DNA of 64,000 nt, from contig NZ_JAEPOL010000003.1 of NCBI RefSeq assembly GCF_017642925.1, forward strand, positions 62,001-126,000, given 5' to 3'. Positions 61,540-64,000 of the stretch are shown here, piece after piece. Made by a program: the position numbers and the translations under genes. The notes below the pieces were generated by a model. That model saw only the letters and a list, made by a program, of their open reading frames with translations. It was not told the origin of the DNA and made no database searches. The first letter of the stretch is position 1. Each line of letters begins with the position of its first letter. Origin of the DNA: Maricaulis sp. (GTDB lineage Bacteria; Pseudomonadota; Alphaproteobacteria; Caulobacterales; Maricaulaceae).

Positions 61540-62352
61540 TCAGCTCTTCAAGCGCCAGCCTGCGCGCAAGAGCAGATAACAGGCCGCGGCCAGTGCAAGG
61601 TTGATCGCGAGCACCAGGAAGGCACCGATGGCGAGATTGCCGTCGGCATGCCCCGTGAAGCCGTAGCGGAAGCCGTCGATCATGTAGAAGAAGGGGTTGA
61701 AATGGCTGATCGTGGCGATCGGTTCGGGCAACGCCGTGACCGAATAGAACGTGCCCGACAGGAAGGTCAGCGGCGTGATCACGAAGGTCGTCACGGCCGC
61801 CATATGGTCGAACTTCTCGGCCCACAGACCGCCGATCACGCCGACCATGCCCAGCATGGCCGAGGCCGATATCCCGAAATAGAGGACCGCCCACCAGTGC
61901 TGCGGCATGACGTTCATGAAGGGGATCAGCGTCACCGCCGTCACCACCGCCACCATGATGCCGCGCGTCATCGCGCCGGCGATGAAGCCGATCGACAATT
62001 CCAGCGCCGACAGCGGCGGCATCAGGAAGTCGACCGCATTGCCCTGCACCTTGGACACCAGGATCGAGGAGCCCGAATTGGCGAAGGCGTTGTTCAACAG
62101 GCCCATCAGAATGAGGCCCGGCGCCAGGAACTCGATGAAGGGGATACCGTTCACATCGCCCCGCCGCGAGCCGATCGCGACGGCAAAAACGGTCATGTAA
62201 AGCAGCGTCGTTGCGACCGGTGCAGCGACCGTCTGGGTGTAGACCTTGAGAAAACGCCGCACTTCCTTCTTGTACAGCGTCCATAGACCTAACCAGTTGA
62301 TAAAGCCGAATTTTCTGGGCTCGTTAAGGCCGGTTAAACTGGCGTTACTCAT
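61540..62352 (-). CDS. ABC-2 type transporter permease
   Basis: A 270-residue membrane protein with about six helices and the conserved block [19 protein letters not shown] (about 103-121) and [18 protein letters not shown], typical of ABC-2 permeases such as YadH/NodJ. No ATPase gene is next to it, so the partner must be elsewhere in the genome. Divergent from gcrA; a CtrA-like site lies 13 bases before its start. Confidence 0.9.
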   Translation of the reverse strand: MSNASLTGLNEPRKFGFINWLGLWTLYKKEVRRFLKVYTQTVAAPVATTLLYMTVFAVAIGSRRGDVNGIPFIEFLAPGLILMGLLNNAFANSGSSILVSKVQGNAVDFLMPPLSALELSIGFIAGAMTRGIMVAVVTAVTLIPFMNVMPQHWWAVLYFGISASAMLGMVGVIGGLWAEKFDHMAAVTTFVITPLTFLSGTFYSVTALPEPIATISHFNPFFYMIDGFRYGFTGHADGNLAIGAFLVLAINLALAAACYLLLRAGWRLKS

Positions 62353-62364
62353 ATCGAATTACCC

Positions 62365-62421
62365 TTAAGATCCCGGTAACCATCCGCGTTAACGATTAGG
62401 CGTGCAAGTGAGCTTTCCACA
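62365..62421. promoter_or_regulatory. gcrA upstream region: CtrA-like site and DnaA-like box
   Basis: TTAA-GATCCCG-GTAA (62365-62379) is one base from the CtrA consensus TTAA-N7-TTAA. A half site TTAAC is at 62389. CTTTCCACA (62413-62421) matches the DnaA box TTATCCACA at seven of nine positions. In Caulobacter, DnaA activates and CtrA represses gcrA, so both sites are expected. The region also serves the divergent permease gene. Confidence 0.6.
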
Positions 62422-62557
62422 GGAATGGTCATCCCCCGATCTTGTGGCCTCAGTTAGCGCGGGTACAATATCTAGTGTAATTAAACATGAATTGAGATAT
62501 GCGCTCTTAGCCGACATTCAAGGCAATGAAGCGCATCCAACTCAGGAGATGAGTGCG

Positions 62558-63097
62558 ATGGCCTGGACTGACGAACGCGTCGAGCAACTCAAGAAGCTCT
62601 GGTCGGAAGGCCTGAGCGCCAGTCAGATTGCCAAACAATTGGGGGGTGTGACCCGGAATGCCGTGATTGGCAAGGTCCACCGTCTCGGTTTGTCAGGCCG
62701 CGCGACGCCGTCGCGCCCGGCCCGCCGCACTGTTAAACCCTCCCGTCCGCGCACCACAACGGCTTCCACCGCGCCGGCACAGCGCCCGGTGTCGCGTCCC
62801 TCCCCCTCAACTGCGACCCCGGCTGCTCCCAAGCCGGCGCCGGTGGAGCCTGCCGTCCTGCCGTCTGGCGAGTTTGCCACCGTGCTCACCCTGCGTGACT
62901 CGATGTGCAAATGGCCGATCGGCGATCCCGCCCAGGCCGAGTTCCGCTTCTGCGGCCGCAAGACCGCCGGCGGCAATGCCTATTGCGAGGCGCACTCCTC
63001 GATGGCCTACCAGCCGAGCGCCAAGCGCCGCCGCCGCACCAGCGATGCCGGTGCCGCCCTCGACGCGATCGCCGCAACCCGGCGCTATAATTTCTGA
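62558..63097 (+). CDS. gcrA: GcrA, cell-cycle regulator
   Basis: A 179-residue GcrA protein: N-terminal DNA-binding domain (MAWTDERVEQLKKLWSEG, ASQIAKQLGGVTRNAVIGKVHRLGLSGR), a Pro/Thr/Ser-rich linker (about 50-115), and the C-terminal sigma70-binding domain (LTLRDSMCKWPIGDP, FCGRKTAGGNAYCEAHSSMAYQP). GcrA binds sigma70 and acts at promoters with methylated GANTC sites. ATG 62558 lies nine bases after AGGAG; an in-frame ATG at 62549 is too close to that site. Confidence 0.95.
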   Translation: MAWTDERVEQLKKLWSEGLSASQIAKQLGGVTRNAVIGKVHRLGLSGRATPSRPARRTVKPSRPRTTTASTAPAQRPVSRPSPSTATPAAPKPAPVEPAVLPSGEFATVLTLRDSMCKWPIGDPAQAEFRFCGRKTAGGNAYCEAHSSMAYQPSAKRRRRTSDAGAALDAIAATRRYNF

Positions 63098-63133
63098 TTT
63101 CCGGCCCTGCCCTCACCCTCGGGTCCGGTAATG

Positions 63134-63164
63134 CGGCCGCCTCTCGGGGCGGCCGTTTTCTTTT
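63134..63164 (+). terminator. Intrinsic terminator of gcrA
   Basis: CGGCCGCC (63134-63141) pairs with GGCGGCCG (63148-63155) around TCTCGG, followed by TTTTCTTTT. It lies 37 bases past the gcrA stop. Confidence 0.92.
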
Positions 63165-63182
63165 GTGCTTCTGTATGAAGGG

Positions 63183-64000
63183 TCAGTCGCGCCGCTCGCC
63201 CACCAGCGCCTCGCGCATTTCGGGAATCCAGCTGTCCGTGCGGCGATTATAGGCCCTCAGGGTGGTGGCAAAGCCCCAGTGGCACCAGGCAAAGTCGCGG
63301 TCTTCCGAGGCCTGGCGCACCGCCCCCACCCAGCGCGCCCGCAAGTGTTCGGGCACTTCGTAATAGACACCGAACTCGCCAACCAGGACCGGCACATTCT
63401 GGGCCTGTGCATACTGAGCCACAATGTCGAGGTCGCGGGCGAGTTCCGCCTCGTCGGCCGGACCGCCCCATTCGATGCCGGTGCGTGACTGGTTCGACCA
63501 GGGCGCGCCCTGATGGGTGAACTCGAAGGGCGAATAATAGTGCACCGTCGTCATCACCCGCGGATCGTCCGCGGGCACTTCGGTCTGTACGAGGCCCTCG
63601 ATATTGTTCCAGCGGGCCGAGGACAGGATCACCCAACGCTCCGGCGACACCGCGCGGACGACATCGAGCAGGTGCGCATTGATTGTATTGACCTGCGCGG
63701 CGCTGACCCGGTCGGTCGGCTCGTTCAGCAGCTCGAAGATCAGCGTGTCAGGATAGCCGGCATAGTGCTCGGCCAATTGCCGCCATATCGCCGCCAGCTG
63801 CGGCAGGCGGCCCTCAGGATCACGCATCAGGGCGTCGAAATGATGGACATCGACAATGACGCTCAGCCCGCGCGACAGGGCGTGATCGATGATCGCATCG
63901 ACCCGGGCCAGCACGGCGGGGTCGATGCGGTCGCCGGCACCCAGATGCGCCGACCAGCGCACCGGCAGACGGATCGTGTCGAAACCGGCCTCGGCGATCG
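63183..64000 (-). CDS. Glycoside hydrolase family 5 (cellulase-type), 5' truncated
   Basis: The frame runs out of the window, so about 271 residues of the C-terminal part are seen (GFDTIRLPVRWSAHLG onward). GH5 features: HHFDALMRDP, the acid/base glutamate in FELLNEPTDR, VHYYSPFEFTHQG, and the nucleophile glutamate in PVLVGEFGVYY. Endoglucanase or related beta-glycanase; the signal peptide lies outside the window. Its stop is close to the gcrA terminator, convergent. Confidence 0.88.
   Translation of the reverse strand, partial: IAEAGFDTIRLPVRWSAHLGAGDRIDPAVLARVDAIIDHALSRGLSVIVDVHHFDALMRDPEGRLPQLAAIWRQLAEHYAGYPDTLIFELLNEPTDRVSAAQVNTINAHLLDVVRAVSPERWVILSSARWNNIEGLVQTEVPADDPRVMTTVHYYSPFEFTHQGAPWSNQSRTGIEWGGPADEAELARDLDIVAQYAQAQNVPVLVGEFGVYYEVPEHLRARWVGAVRQASEDRDFAWCHWGFATTLRAYNRRTDSWIPEMREALVGERRD

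Overview
The window is about 63% GC, gene-dense chromosomal DNA from an alphaproteobacterium. The genes point to a dimorphic, flagellated, prosthecate-type marine lineage (Maricaulis/Hyphomonadaceae/Caulobacter relatives). It carries CtrA, the phosphotransferase ChpT and GcrA, which together mark the CtrA cell-cycle circuit. It also has a CheA-W-Y-B-R operon, flagellar export genes, and short palindromic repeats of a kind common in alphaproteobacteria. I see no prophage, integrase, transposase or CRISPR array.

Layout. 1-4.0 kb: end of flhA, then flhF, flhG and a small membrane protein. 4.3-9.8 kb: an MMPL/RND exporter, a LolA-like periplasmic protein and an outer-membrane barrel, followed by a LysR regulator. 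9.8-13.4 kb: a lipoprotein divergent from a TonB receptor with a Fur-like site, then a four-copy palindromic repeat array and a possible small RNA. 13.4-16.5 kb: fliI-fliJ divergent from ctrA, with a dense set of GANTC methylation sites between them. 16.6-23.1 kb: the chemotaxis operon and chpT. 23.3-30.6 kb: M23 peptidase, small glyoxalase-like protein, ClpB, MOSC protein and MATE exporter. 30.6-33.8 kb: a second palindromic repeat pair, a DUF4167 protein, prmC and prfA.

33.8-38.8 kb: Sel1 protein, MAPEG protein, and the RNA ligase rtcB with a basic partner protein. rtcB is preceded by a small reading frame, a terminator and strong hairpins. A CMD-family protein and an HxlR regulator follow, sharing a twin operator. 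38.8-42.5 kb: a TetR-HlyD-ABC export operon with an 18-bp palindrome. 42.5-46.8 kb: a MITE-like repeat, an autoregulated-looking HTH/membrane operon, 1-Cys peroxiredoxin, SixA and a glycosyltransferase. 46.8-56.1 kb: three paralogous S9 peptidases, one split by a single in-frame TAG, interleaved with tRNA-Gly(CCC), a TrkH and a dicarboxylate/amino-acid:cation symporter. 56.1-64 kb: dCTP deaminase, apaG, a second trkH, hslO, argD, an ABC-2 permease, gcrA, and the 3' part of a GH5 glycoside hydrolase.

How the genes work together. ChpT passes phosphate from the hybrid kinase CckA (not in this window) to CtrA. In known relatives CtrA drives flagellar and chemotaxis genes, and GcrA with CcrM methylation of GANTC drives ctrA. 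The regulators, their promoter sites and several motility targets therefore sit within about 60 kb. The remaining genes are mainly envelope transport (TonB, MMPL, ABC, MATE, TrkH), proteostasis (ClpB, Hsp33, S9 peptidases) and translation or RNA maintenance (RF1, PrmC, RtcB).
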